This document shows, in pieces, positions 23,503-31,648 of a DNA stretch of 64,000 bases. The first letter of the stretch is position 1; every line of letters begins with the position of its first letter. The translations under genes were made by a program, and so were the position numbers. The notes under the pieces were generated by a model. It worked only from the letters and a program-made list of their open reading frames with translations. It was not told the origin of the DNA and did not search any database. The DNA comes from Streptomyces ochraceiscleroticus. GTDB taxonomy: Bacteria > Actinomycetota > Actinomycetes > Streptomycetales > Streptomycetaceae. The stretch spans positions 186,001 through 250,000 of the forward strand of contig NZ_JOAX01000006.1 in NCBI RefSeq assembly GCF_000720485.1, written 5' to 3'.

Positions 23503-23980
23503 GCGGCGCCTCACCGCTGGTCGCCGGCGGATCCGGCGGCAGGTCCATCTGCTGCCGGAACTGGGAGATGATCGTCGTGAGGCTGTCCTGCACCTCGGGC
23601 GGCAGGCCGACCGAACGCAGCGCGATGGTCCGTACCCGCTGGTCCCGCATGGCCGCGAGGAAGCGCAGCTCCTCCTCCACCCGGTCGGCCTGCGGCTGGG
23701 AGAGGTCCCCCACCAGATAGCCGACCGGCACCGCGAAGAACTTGGCGAGCGCGCGCAGCACTTCGTGACTCGGATTGCTGCGTCTGCCCTTGCGGAGCAT
23801 GGAGAGGTACTGCTCGGAGAGCGTGACGTCGCCGTACTCGGCGCCCTCGCTGATCTCCTCGGCGACGTAGGCGTTCGTGTACGGCGCGCCGGGCGGGTGC
23901 ATGTGCGCGAAGAGGTGGTTCAGCCGCTCGGCGAGCGGGCTGTGCTCACTCTTCGGCGCGCCGTCACCCCCTCGTGCCAT
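23489..23980 (-). CDS. XRE-family transcriptional regulator
   Basis: A 163-residue repressor with a helix-turn-helix in residues about 15-90 (LAERLNHLFAHM, then SEGAEYGDVTLSEQYLSMLRKGRRSNPSHEVLRALAKFFAVPVGYLVG) and a short acidic C-terminal domain. The insertion between the first helix and the recognition helix is typical of the Streptomyces members that accompany ImmA peptidases. ATG 23978-23980 is preferred; longer forms from 24076 lack family similarity. It overlaps the peptidase gene by 14 bases, making a three-gene unit with the membrane protein. It probably represses its own promoter in the 198-base gap upstream. Confidence 0.85.
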   Translation of the reverse strand: MARGGDGAPKSEHSPLAERLNHLFAHMHPPGAPYTNAYVAEEISEGAEYGDVTLSEQYLSMLRKGRRSNPSHEVLRALAKFFAVPVGYLVGDLSQPQADRVEEELRFLAAMRDQRVRTIALRSVGLPPEVQDSLTTIISQFRQQMDLPPDPPATSGEAPHAGH

Positions 23981-24048
23981 GATCGGTGTCCCATCCCCAT
24001 TCGCCCTGGTCCCAGCCACAGCGAAGCAGCGCGCACACCCAACGGACA

Positions 24049-24166
24049 GTTGAGTCGCGCGCTCTCCGCTTCGCACATCCTTTCACGAGCGGAACGGGAC
24101 GCACCAGTCCACCTACCCACCGTGACCCTTATCCGGCGTCTCGGGCATCAACTCGTGGTTGAGTCG
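24049..24166. promoter_or_regulatory. gap between XRE and MHS genes with repeated GTTGAGTCG
   Basis: The 9-base word GTTGAGTCG occurs at 24049-24057 and 24158-24166. The second lies within an inverted repeat (TCAAC-TCGTG-GTTGA, 24148-24162) and another repeat (GGTTGAG ... CTCAACC, 24157-24184) that runs into the end of the transporter gene. These could be XRE operator half-sites or a weak terminator. Confidence 0.35.
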
Positions 24167-24178
24167 GACTCTCGCAGC

Positions 24179-25528
24179 TCAACCGGGCAGCGGAGCGGTG
24201 GTCCGGGCGGCGGGGGCGGCCTCGGCGGCCGTCTCGTCGTGGTTCGGGCGGCGCAGGAGCAGCAGCATGCAGCCCATGGTCAGCGCGACCTGGAAGACCG
24301 CGTAGACGATGACCGCGGTGATCGAGCCGGTCCAGTTGAGCAGCGACTGGCCGATGATCGGGGTGGTGCCGCCCAGCAGCGTGCCGCAGAGCTGGTAGCA
24401 GAGCGAGATGCCGGTGTAGCGCAGATGGGCGGGGAAGCGGCTGGCGAGCATGCCGGCCAGCGCCGCGTAGTACAGGCAGTGCGGGATCGTGGCGACCGCG
24501 ACACCGAACATCGCCAGGCCGTAGTTCTCCGTGCCGATGAGGACGAACATCACCGGCATCAGGACCAGTTCGGGAATGAGCATCACGCAGACCGCGCGCG
24601 ACCAGCTCTTCATCTTCGTCGCGAGGACCGCGCCGAAGGGCTGCACGATGATCTGGGTGATGTTGGCGACCAGGATGATGGTGAGGAAGGAGCTGCGGTC
24701 GAAGTCCAGGGCGCTGGTGGCCCAGGACAGCGCGAAGGTGGACTTGAAGTACGTCGCGGACAGGCCGATGGTGCAGGCCCCGATGCCGAGGACGATCAGC
24801 ATCGGATGGCTGCGCAGCACCTCGGTCAGCGGCAGCTTCGCGACCTCCTTCTTCTCGATCAGCTTGGCCATCGCGGGCGATTCGGCGACCTTCAGCCGGA
24901 CGAAGAGGCCGACCATGACCAGCAGCGCGGAGGCGAGGAACGGCACCCGCCAGCCCCAGGAGGTGAAGGCGTCGTCCGGCAACTGGCTGATGGCCAGGAA
25001 GCTCAGCGTGCTGAGGGTGTTGCCGACCGGCGAGCCCTGCTGTGCGAAGGCCCCGTACAGCACGGACTTGCCCTTGGGCGCGGACTCGGAGGCGATGAGT
25101 ACGGAGCCGCCCCACTCGCCGCCCAGGCCGATGCCCTGGATCATGCGGATCGCCACGAGCAGGATCGGCGCCGCGATGCCGATGGAGGCGTAACCGGGCA
25201 GCAGGCCGATGGCCGTGGTGGACACGCCCATCATCAACAGGGTGATGACGAGGGTCTTCTTGCGGCCGAGGCGGTCGCCGTAGTGCCCGAAGACGATGCC
25301 ACCGAGCGGGCGGGCGAGGAAGCCGACCCAGAAGGTGGCGAAGGCCACCAACGTGCCGAGCGCGCCGTCGAGTTCGGGGAAGAAGACCTTGTCGAAGACG
25401 AGGGCTGAGGCGGTGCCGTAGATGTAGAAGTCGAACCACTCGATGGTGGAGCCGATGAACGCGCCGATTCCGGCGCGGTTGGCGGCTCTGGTGCGGTCGC
25501 GTGCGGTGGGCGCGGTGGGCGCACTCAT
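24179..25528 (-). CDS. MHS-family MFS metabolite:proton symporter
   Basis: A 449-residue, 12-helix transporter. The N-terminal GAFIGSTIEWFDFYIYGTASALVF and the loop motifs GHYGDRLGRKKTLV and GGEWGGSVLIASESAPKGK are typical of the metabolite:H+ symporter family, whose members carry dicarboxylates, shikimate, proline/betaine or protocatechuate. ATG 25528 follows GGGAG. It is downstream of the thiolase on the same strand but separated by a strong hairpin, so it may be separately or only partly co-expressed. In this setting an aromatic acid or adipate-like substrate is plausible. Confidence 0.88.
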   Translation of the reverse strand: MSAPTAPTARDRTRAANRAGIGAFIGSTIEWFDFYIYGTASALVFDKVFFPELDGALGTLVAFATFWVGFLARPLGGIVFGHYGDRLGRKKTLVITLLMMGVSTTAIGLLPGYASIGIAAPILLVAIRMIQGIGLGGEWGGSVLIASESAPKGKSVLYGAFAQQGSPVGNTLSTLSFLAISQLPDDAFTSWGWRVPFLASALLVMVGLFVRLKVAESPAMAKLIEKKEVAKLPLTEVLRSHPMLIVLGIGACTIGLSATYFKSTFALSWATSALDFDRSSFLTIILVANITQIIVQPFGAVLATKMKSWSRAVCVMLIPELVLMPVMFVLIGTENYGLAMFGVAVATIPHCLYYAALAGMLASRFPAHLRYTGISLCYQLCGTLLGGTTPIIGQSLLNWTGSITAVIVYAVFQVALTMGCMLLLLRRPNHDETAAEAAPAARTTAPLPG

Positions 25529-25568
25529 ACGGACTCCCTGGGCGTCTTTGATCAAGGGAAGGGGAGAC

Positions 25569-25601
25569 CAGGGGCGCCGCGTCGTCCGAGCGGCGCCCCT
25601 G
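25569..25601 (-). terminator. strong hairpin between thiolase and transporter genes
   Basis: A perfect 12-bp stem (CAGGGGCGCCGC and complement) with a 9-base loop lies 85 bases after the thiolase stop and 41 bases before the transporter start. It may be a terminator or a partial attenuator of an operon. Confidence 0.75.
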
Positions 25602-25685
25602 GGTGGTACGGGTGGTGCGCGGTTTTACTTGTACGCCGTACTTGTACGTGTATGGAGGATCCCCGTGCGCGGGGTCAGGCAGCGG

Positions 25686-26906
25686 TCAGGCGACCCGCTC
25701 GAAGACGGCCGCGAGGCCCTGGCCGCCGCCGATGCACATGGTCTCCAGGCCGTAGCGGGCCTCGCGGCGCTTCATCTCGCGGGCGAGGGTGGCCAGGATG
25801 CGGGCGCCGGTGGCGCCGACCGGGTGGCCCAGCGAGACGCCGGAGCCGTTGACGTTGAGGCGCTCGTGGTCGGCCTCGCCGAGGCCCAGCTCCTTGGCGC
25901 AGGCCAGCACCTGCGCGGCGAACGCCTCGTTCAGCTCGATCAGGTCCAGCTCGGCGAGCTTGAGGCCCGCCTTGTCCAGCGCCGAGCGGGTGGCGCCGAC
26001 CGGGCCGAGGCCCATGGTCTCCGGGGCGCAGCCGGTCCGCGCGAAGGAGACCAGCCGCACCATCGGGGTGAGGCCGAGCCGCTCGGCAGTGGCGGCGCTG
26101 GTCACCAGGCAGGCAGCGGCGGCGTCGTTCTGGCCGCTGGCGTTGCCCGCGGTGACGGTGGCCTCGGGGTCCTGCTTGCCCATGATCGGCTTGAGCTTGG
26201 CGAGCTGCTCGGCAGTGGTGTCCGGGCGCGGGTGCTCGTCGGCGGCCACGACGGTGTCGCCCTTGCGGCCGCGCACCGTGATCGGCACGATCTCGTCGTC
26301 GAAGAAGCCCGCCTCGATGGCGCGGCCCGCCCGCTGCTGCGAGCGGAGCGCCAGCGCGTCCTGCTCCTCGCGGCTGATCCCGTACGCGCGGCGCAGGTTC
26401 TCCGCGGTCTCGATCATGCCGCCGGGGATGGGGTGGTTCGCGCCGCCCGCGGTGACCCGGCCGCGGCTGAGCGAGTCGTGGAGCTGGAGGTTCGGGCCCT
26501 TGATGCCCCAGCGGCCCTCGTGGGTGTAGTACGGCGCGGCGCTCATGACGTCCACGCCGCCCGCGATCACCACGTCGCTGAACCCGGCCTTGATCTGCAT
26601 CGCCGCGTCCAGCACCGCCTGCAGCCCGGAGCCGCAGCGGCGGTCGACCTGGACACCGGTGACGGTCTCGGGCAGGCCGGCGTCCAGGGCGGCCACCCGG
26701 CCGATGGCCGGTGCGTCGGAGGTGGGCCAGGCGTGCCCGAGGATGACCTCGTCGATCTTCTCCGGCGCGACGCCGGTGCGCTGCACGATCTCGGTGATCA
26801 GCCGGGCGGCCAGGGCGGCGGGACGCTGCCCCGCGAGTGCGCCGCCGAACTTGCCGATCGGGGTGCGCAGCGGTTCGCAGAGGACGATTTCGGTGGGGTC
26901 GGTCAT
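25686..26906 (-). CDS. pcaF: thiolase, probable 3-oxoadipyl-CoA thiolase
   Basis: A 406-residue thiolase that splits a 3-ketoacyl-CoA with CoA. Catalytic residues are Cys91 (DRRCGSGLQAV), His361 (SLGHPVGATG) and Cys391 (MCIGGGQG), with the NEAFAAQ loop. ATG 26906 follows AGGAAAGG. It shares a 15-bp upstream motif with the CatIJ-type CoA-transferase genes across the LysR gene, so it probably performs the last step of the beta-ketoadipate pathway, giving succinyl-CoA and acetyl-CoA. A general acetyl-CoA acyltransferase role remains possible. It is closely similar to the thiolase at 53697-54911. Confidence 0.85.
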   Translation of the reverse strand: MTDPTEIVLCEPLRTPIGKFGGALAGQRPAALAARLITEIVQRTGVAPEKIDEVILGHAWPTSDAPAIGRVAALDAGLPETVTGVQVDRRCGSGLQAVLDAAMQIKAGFSDVVIAGGVDVMSAAPYYTHEGRWGIKGPNLQLHDSLSRGRVTAGGANHPIPGGMIETAENLRRAYGISREEQDALALRSQQRAGRAIEAGFFDDEIVPITVRGRKGDTVVAADEHPRPDTTAEQLAKLKPIMGKQDPEATVTAGNASGQNDAAAACLVTSAATAERLGLTPMVRLVSFARTGCAPETMGLGPVGATRSALDKAGLKLAELDLIELNEAFAAQVLACAKELGLGEADHERLNVNGSGVSLGHPVGATGARILATLAREMKRREARYGLETMCIGGGQGLAAVFERVA

Positions 26907-26965
26907 GCCACGGGCCTTTCCTGGTGGACGCTTCCCGGTGACTTTTCCACCCGAGTACTGAGCCG

Positions 26966-26980
26966 GTCCAATATCCAATT
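26966..26980 (-). promoter_or_regulatory. candidate LysR site before thiolase gene
   Basis: In the direction of the thiolase gene this reads AATTGGATATTGGAC, containing a heptamer direct repeat (ATTGGAT-ATTGGAC), 59 bases upstream of the ATG. Thirteen of 15 bases match the site before the CoA-transferase gene in the same relative orientation. Confidence 0.55.
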
Positions 26981-27027
26981 CGGCGAGGATTCGGACGCAA
27001 GACTTATCAATCGGATGTCACCGCAGC

Positions 27028-27942
27028 TCAGAGGCGTGCCGGAGTCTTGCCTTCCGGTGTCGGCAGGGCCTCCTCGGCCACCGCGAGGACGGTACGCAGA
27101 GCAGCCGAGGGGTTGTCCGGACGCCAGGCCAGCGCGGCCTGCAGCCGGATCGGCGGGCCCGCGAGCGGCCGGTAGACCAGCCCCGTCTGCTGGATGTGCT
27201 GACAGGAGGTGACCGTGAGGGTGACGCCGACGCCCGCGCCGACCAGCGCCAGGATCGTGTACGAGTCGGGCGCCTCCTGCACCACCCGCGGGTTGAACCC
27301 GGCGGCCTCGCACGCGCGGACGGTGGCGTCCCGGACCGTGGACCCGGCGTTGGCGGGGAAGCTGACGAACGGCTCGTCGGCCAGCGCGGCGATCGGGATG
27401 CGCCGGCGGCGGGCCAGCGGGTGGTCTGAGGGCAGCGCGCAGATCAGCTCCTCCTCGTCGATCACCCGGGTCGCGACGCCGGGCTGGGTGACCGGGAGCC
27501 GGACGAAGCCCAGGTCGAGGGAGCCGTCGGCGACCCCGGCCAGCGCGACATTGGCGTATGTCTGGCCCTTCATCACCAGCTCCAGCGCCGGATGCGCGGC
27601 CCGTACGGCACGGGTGAGCAGCGGCAGCGTCTCGTGTGTGGACGCGCCCGCGAAGCCGATGGTGACCCGGCCGTACTCGCCGCGCCCGGCGGCCTTGGCG
27701 GCACGGGTGGCGGTGTCCAGGTCGGCGAGGACGGTGCGCACCGGATCGAGGAAGGACTGGCCCGCGCTGGTCAGCCGCACCGAGCGGGTGTTGCGCTCGA
27801 AGAGCTGGACGCCCAACTCCTTCTCCAACTGCCGGATCTGCTGGCTCAGCGGCGGCTGCGCCATCTGCAGCCGCTTGGCGGCCCGCCCGAAGTGCAGCTC
27901 CTCGGCGACCGCGACAAAGGCGGTCAGATGCCGCAGCTCCAT
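27028..27942 (-). CDS. LysR-family regulator of CoA-transferase/thiolase genes
   Basis: A 304-residue LysR regulator with the winged helix in residues 1-60 (MELRHLTAFVAVAEELHFGRAAKRLQMAQPPLSQQIRQLEKELGV) and a periplasmic-binding-like effector domain after about 90. The N-terminus is that of the CatR/BenM/CatM-like group controlling aromatic breakdown. It is divergent from the CoA-transferase subunit gene (139 bases between) and lies between the two target genes. The likely effector is a pathway intermediate such as muconate or 3-oxoadipate; that is inference. ATG 27942 is the natural family start. Confidence 0.9.
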   Translation of the reverse strand: MELRHLTAFVAVAEELHFGRAAKRLQMAQPPLSQQIRQLEKELGVQLFERNTRSVRLTSAGQSFLDPVRTVLADLDTATRAAKAAGRGEYGRVTIGFAGASTHETLPLLTRAVRAAHPALELVMKGQTYANVALAGVADGSLDLGFVRLPVTQPGVATRVIDEEELICALPSDHPLARRRRIPIAALADEPFVSFPANAGSTVRDATVRACEAAGFNPRVVQEAPDSYTILALVGAGVGVTLTVTSCQHIQQTGLVYRPLAGPPIRLQAALAWRPDNPSAALRTVLAVAEEALPTPEGKTPARL

Positions 27943-28000
27943 AACCGTCTCCGTCCACCCACGCGCACGACTATTTCTTTCCCGATATCAGTCTGACCTT

Positions 28001-28015
28001 AATTCGGTATTGGAC
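28001..28015 (+). promoter_or_regulatory. candidate LysR site before CoA-transferase operon
   Basis: AATTCGGTATTGGAC lies 66 bases before the CoA-transferase GTG and 58 bases before the LysR ATG, in the divergent gap. It repeats the thiolase-promoter motif (13 of 15 identical) in the same orientation relative to the regulated gene. Confidence 0.55.
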
Positions 28016-28081
28016 GGAGATCAATGGCCGGTGAAACGGTATCCGGGACCGGATCCGCTACCCCGCACGCCGAGGAGCACC

Positions 28082-29011
28082 GTGGACAAGACCATGACGA
28101 TGCGGGAGGCCATCTCCTCCTTCGTCCATGACGGCGACACCGTCGCGCTCGAAGGCTTCACCCACCTCATCCCCACCGCCGCCGGGCACGAGATCATCCG
28201 GCAGGGCCGCCGCGACCTCACCGTGGTCCGGATGACCGCGGACATCGTCGTGGACCAGATGCTCGCCGCCGGCTGCGTCTCCCGCCTCGTCTCCTCCTTC
28301 GTCGGCAACTCTTCGGCGGGTTCGCTCGGTGAGCTGCGCCGCCGCGTCGAGAAGGCCGACCCCGAGCCGCTGGTCTTCGAGGAGTACAGCCACTACGGCA
28401 TGATCTGCCGCTACCTCGCGGGCGCCCAGCGACTGCCGTTCTACCCGCTGCGCTCGTACGGCGGCAGCGACCTGCCCGCGGTCAACGAGGGCCTGCGCAA
28501 GGTCACTTCGCCCTACCCGGGCCCGGACGACGAGCCCGAGCAGGTGTACGTCGTCCCGCCCGTCAACCCGGACGTGACGATCATTCACGCACAGCGCGCC
28601 GACCGCAGCGGCAACACTCAGATCTGGGGCCTGACGGGCGTTCAGGCCGAGGCGGTCTACGCGGCGGACAAGGCGGTCGTGGTCGTCGAGGAGATCGTCG
28701 AGGACGAGGTCGTCCGCTCCGACCCCAACCGTACGGTGATCCCCGCCCACGCCGTGGACGCGGTCGTGGCCTGCCCCCGCGGCGCGCACCCCTCCTTCGC
28801 GCAGGGTTACTACGACCGCGACAACGCCTTCTACCGCGCCTGGTCCGGCATCAGCAAGGACCCCGACCGTCTCCAGGCGTGGCTGAAGGAGTGGGTGTAC
28901 GACACCGCGGACCACGCGGAGTACGTCAGCAAGCTGGGCGAGGAGTTCTGGGACTCCCTCGCGGTCGGCGAGGCACTCAGCCTGCCGGTGAACTACGGGA
29001 GGCGACTGTGA
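28082..29011 (+). CDS. catI: CoA-transferase subunit A, 3-oxoadipate (CatI) type
   Basis: A 309-residue alpha subunit of a class I CoA-transferase. The opening MREAISSFVHDGDTVALEGFTHLIPTAAGHEIIRQGRRDLTVVRMT closely follows CatI of Pseudomonas sp. B13, which moves CoA from succinyl-CoA to 3-oxoadipate. GTG 28082 has GAGGAG 4 bases upstream; the in-frame ATG at 28094 is too far from it. The stop overlaps the beta-subunit start (GTGA). With the thiolase and the LysR regulator it forms the lower beta-ketoadipate module. A glutaconate- or acetoacetate-type substrate cannot be excluded. Confidence 0.85.
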   Translation: MDKTMTMREAISSFVHDGDTVALEGFTHLIPTAAGHEIIRQGRRDLTVVRMTADIVVDQMLAAGCVSRLVSSFVGNSSAGSLGELRRRVEKADPEPLVFEEYSHYGMICRYLAGAQRLPFYPLRSYGGSDLPAVNEGLRKVTSPYPGPDDEPEQVYVVPPVNPDVTIIHAQRADRSGNTQIWGLTGVQAEAVYAADKAVVVVEEIVEDEVVRSDPNRTVIPAHAVDAVVACPRGAHPSFAQGYYDRDNAFYRAWSGISKDPDRLQAWLKEWVYDTADHAEYVSKLGEEFWDSLAVGEALSLPVNYGRRL

Positions 29012-29808
29012 GCACCGAGAGCACTGTGACCACCGAGACCACTCACCCCACCGAAATGACCTCCTCCGAGCGGCTTTCCGTGGTCGCCTCGCGGGAACTG
29101 GCCGGGCGGCGGACCGTGTTCGCCGGGATCGGGCTGCCCACGCTCGCCGCTTCGCTCGCGCACCTCACGGTCGCGCCGCGGCTGGAGATCGTGTACGAGT
29201 CGGGCGTGTGCGGGGCACATCCCTCGCACCTTCCCGAGACCATCGCGGACGCGGTGCTGATCACCGGTGCCGAGGCGGTCCTGTCGATGCCCGCGCTCTT
29301 CGGGTACGTCCTGCAGGGCGGCCATATCGACGTCGGGTTCCTCGGCGCCGCGCAGATCGACAAGTGGGGGAATCTCAACACCTCCGTCATCGGCGACTGG
29401 GACGCGCCCAAGGTGCGGCTGCCCGGGTCCGGCGGCGCGGTCGAGGTGATGGCCAACTCCCGCGAGGTGTTCGTGGTGATGCGCCGTCACGACCCGCGCT
29501 CCTTCACGGAGAAGCTGGACTTCTGCACCACGCCGGGCCCCGACCGCGCCCTGGAAGAGGGCGTGCGGCCGCTCGGCACGGGCGTCACCCGGGTCATCAC
29601 CGAGCTGGGCATCCTCGCGCGCGAGGGGGTCGGCGAGGAGCTGAAGCTGGTCGCCGTGCACCCGGGCGTGACGGTGGATCAGGTACGCGAGAACACCGGC
29701 TGGGACCTCGCGGTCGCCGACACGGTGGAGACCGTACAGCCGCCCAGCGCCGAGGAGCTGCGCCTGCTGCGCGAGGATGTCGACCCGGACCGGGTGTACC
29801 TGCGCTGA
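29008..29808 (+). CDS. catJ: CoA-transferase subunit B, 3-oxoadipate (CatJ) type
   Basis: A 266-residue beta subunit carrying the catalytic glutamate in IVYESGVCGAHPSHLP. Further matches to CatJ are FAGIGLPTLAASLAHLT, GYVLQGGHIDVGFLGAAQIDKWGNLNTSVIGDW and VRLPGSGGAVEVMA. The first 15 residues are Thr/Glu-rich and poorly conserved, but GTG 29008 is right: GGGAGG lies 5 bases upstream and it overlaps the subunit A stop. The two subunits should form an alpha2beta2 enzyme. Confidence 0.87.
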   Translation: MSTESTVTTETTHPTEMTSSERLSVVASRELAGRRTVFAGIGLPTLAASLAHLTVAPRLEIVYESGVCGAHPSHLPETIADAVLITGAEAVLSMPALFGYVLQGGHIDVGFLGAAQIDKWGNLNTSVIGDWDAPKVRLPGSGGAVEVMANSREVFVVMRRHDPRSFTEKLDFCTTPGPDRALEEGVRPLGTGVTRVITELGILAREGVGEELKLVAVHPGVTVDQVRENTGWDLAVADTVETVQPPSAEELRLLREDVDPDRVYLR

Positions 29809-29972
29809 CCGCGGTGGACAGCGCCCGGGGTGTGAGGCGCACGCCGGATTGTCAGTGGGTGGGAGTAGCTTCACGAGGAGTGTGGTGGAGGCGGGGGAGG
29901 GGGTCTCGATCACGGGACTCTCCTCATGGGGAGAGGGAGGGGCCCTGCCAAGGAACCAAGGGAGTATCTGAC

Positions 29973-31517
29973 GTGCGTATCAGGATCGTGGGCGCCGGTG
30001 TCATGGGCCGCGGCATCGCCCAGTGGGCCGCCACCGCCGGGCACACCGTCGAGCTGGGCGACATCCGTACGGAGGCGGTCGGCACGGCCATGGACTTCGT
30101 CCGGGGCATGCTCGACCGGGCCGCCGCCAAGGGCCGGACGACCGAGCAGGAGGCGGCGGACACCCTCGCCCGCATCGTGCCGCTGGACTCCCCCTGGGCG
30201 CCCGGCGACGAGGTCGAGCTGGTCATCGAGGCCGCGCGGGAGGACCTGGACACGAAGGCCGAGGTGTTCGGGAAGCTGGCCGAGGCGCTGCCCGCGTCCA
30301 CGGTCTTCGCGACCAACACCTCCTCCCTGTCGGTCACCGAGATCGCTGCGACGCTGGGTGACCCGTCGCGCCTGGCGGGCCTGCACTTCTTCAACCCCGT
30401 ACCGCTGATGAAGATCGTGGAGGTGGTGCCGGGGGCGGCGACCCGTGCGGACATCCCGCCGCTCCTCGCCGAGCTGGTACGCGGGACGGGCCACCGCGCT
30501 GTGACCGTCGCCGACACCCCCGGCTTCCTCGTCAATCACGCCGGTCGTGGGCTGGTCACCGAGGCGCTGGCGCTGCTGGAGGAGACCGTCGCCGACGCGC
30601 CGGGCATCGACCGCATCGCCCGCGACGTACTCGGCCTGAAGATGGGCCCGTTCGAGCTGATGGACCTGACCGGGCTCGATGTGACCGCCGCGGTCATCGA
30701 CACCATCTGGCACGGCTTCCGCCACTCCGACCGGCTCCGGCCCTCCTTCCTCACCCCGAACCGGGTGACCGCTGGCCTGCACGGCCGCAAGACGGGCCGC
30801 GGCTGGTACGCGTACGGTCCCGAGGACCCGGCGCCGGCCGCCACGCCGGAGCCGCCCATCACCGGTGACGGCAAGCGGCCCGTGTGGGTGGCCGACACCG
30901 GCCCCGGCACCGAGGCGCTGCGCTCGGCACTCGCCACGGGAGGCGCGGTGCTCGACGACGGCGAACTCCCGGGTGACGGCTCGGTCGCCCTGGTGGCCAC
31001 CTGGGGCACGACCGTCGCCGAGGCGGTGGCCGGGCTGAACCTGCCGCCGGCCCGCACCCTCGGCGTGGACCCGCTGTCGCTGCCCACCCGGCGCCGGGTG
31101 CTGGCGGCCACCCCGGCCACGGACCCGGAGGTCGCGGCGGACGCCCGCGCGGTGCTCGCGGCGCCCGGCGACGAGGCGGACGAGCCGCATGCCGTCAGCA
31201 TCGTACGGGACACCGCGGGCTCCGTCGCGCAGCGGCTGCTCGCCTCGATCGTCTCGGTCGCGGCGTCCATCGCCGAGCGCGGCCTCGCCACGCCCGCCGA
31301 CATCGACACCGCCGTCACCACCGGGCTCGGCTATCCGCACGGCCCGCTCGCCTGGGGCGACACCATCGGCACGCCCCGCCTGCTCACCCTCCAGCAGGCA
31401 CTGCACCGCACGACCGGCGATCCCCGCTACCGCCCCACCCGCTGGCTCACCGAGCGCGCCCAACTGGGCATGACCCTCACCGACCCGGGCAACAGCCCCT
31501 TCCCGCAGGCCGGCTGA
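29973..31517 (+). CDS. 3-hydroxyacyl-CoA dehydrogenase (PaaH/PaaC-like, two C-terminal domains)
   Basis: A 514-residue NAD-dependent 3-hydroxyacyl-CoA dehydrogenase. The Rossmann motif RIVGAGVMGRGIAQWAA starts at residue 4; LHFFNPVPLMKIVEVVPG and the TPGFLVNHAGRGLVTEALALLEE region follow. A second 3HCDH C-terminal domain begins at about 400 (DTAGSVAQRLLASIVSVAASIAERGLATPADIDTAVTTGLGYP), as in PaaH-type 3-hydroxyadipyl-CoA dehydrogenases. GTG 29973 is preceded by GGGAG. It follows the CoA-transferase genes by 164 bases and may provide 3-oxoadipyl-CoA from phenylacetate or adipate to the thiolase; that link is inferred. Confidence 0.87.
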   Translation: MRIRIVGAGVMGRGIAQWAATAGHTVELGDIRTEAVGTAMDFVRGMLDRAAAKGRTTEQEAADTLARIVPLDSPWAPGDEVELVIEAAREDLDTKAEVFGKLAEALPASTVFATNTSSLSVTEIAATLGDPSRLAGLHFFNPVPLMKIVEVVPGAATRADIPPLLAELVRGTGHRAVTVADTPGFLVNHAGRGLVTEALALLEETVADAPGIDRIARDVLGLKMGPFELMDLTGLDVTAAVIDTIWHGFRHSDRLRPSFLTPNRVTAGLHGRKTGRGWYAYGPEDPAPAATPEPPITGDGKRPVWVADTGPGTEALRSALATGGAVLDDGELPGDGSVALVATWGTTVAEAVAGLNLPPARTLGVDPLSLPTRRRVLAATPATDPEVAADARAVLAAPGDEADEPHAVSIVRDTAGSVAQRLLASIVSVAASIAERGLATPADIDTAVTTGLGYPHGPLAWGDTIGTPRLLTLQQALHRTTGDPRYRPTRWLTERAQLGMTLTDPGNSPFPQAG

Positions 31518-31550
31518 GCCGGCCACAGGCCCCGCGCCTGCCCGCAGACC

Positions 31551-31602
31551 GGCCGCGGCGCACCGACAATCACGCCCTGACTACCCGGTGCGCCGCGGCC
31601 GT
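31551..31602. terminator. long bidirectional hairpin
   Basis: A perfect 16-bp stem (31551-31566 with 31587-31602, CGGCCGCGGCGCACCG) around a 20-base loop lies between convergent genes. It can terminate both strands. Confidence 0.75.
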
Positions 31603-31648
31603 TCGCCTCACGCACTCGCCATGCGGGCGGATACCCGCACAATGCCGG

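Noticed and set aside
22792..23980. XRE/ImmA pair as a toxin-antitoxin system
   Set aside because: HExxH peptidase plus XRE repressor is a known signal-relay pair; nothing here indicates a toxic activity.
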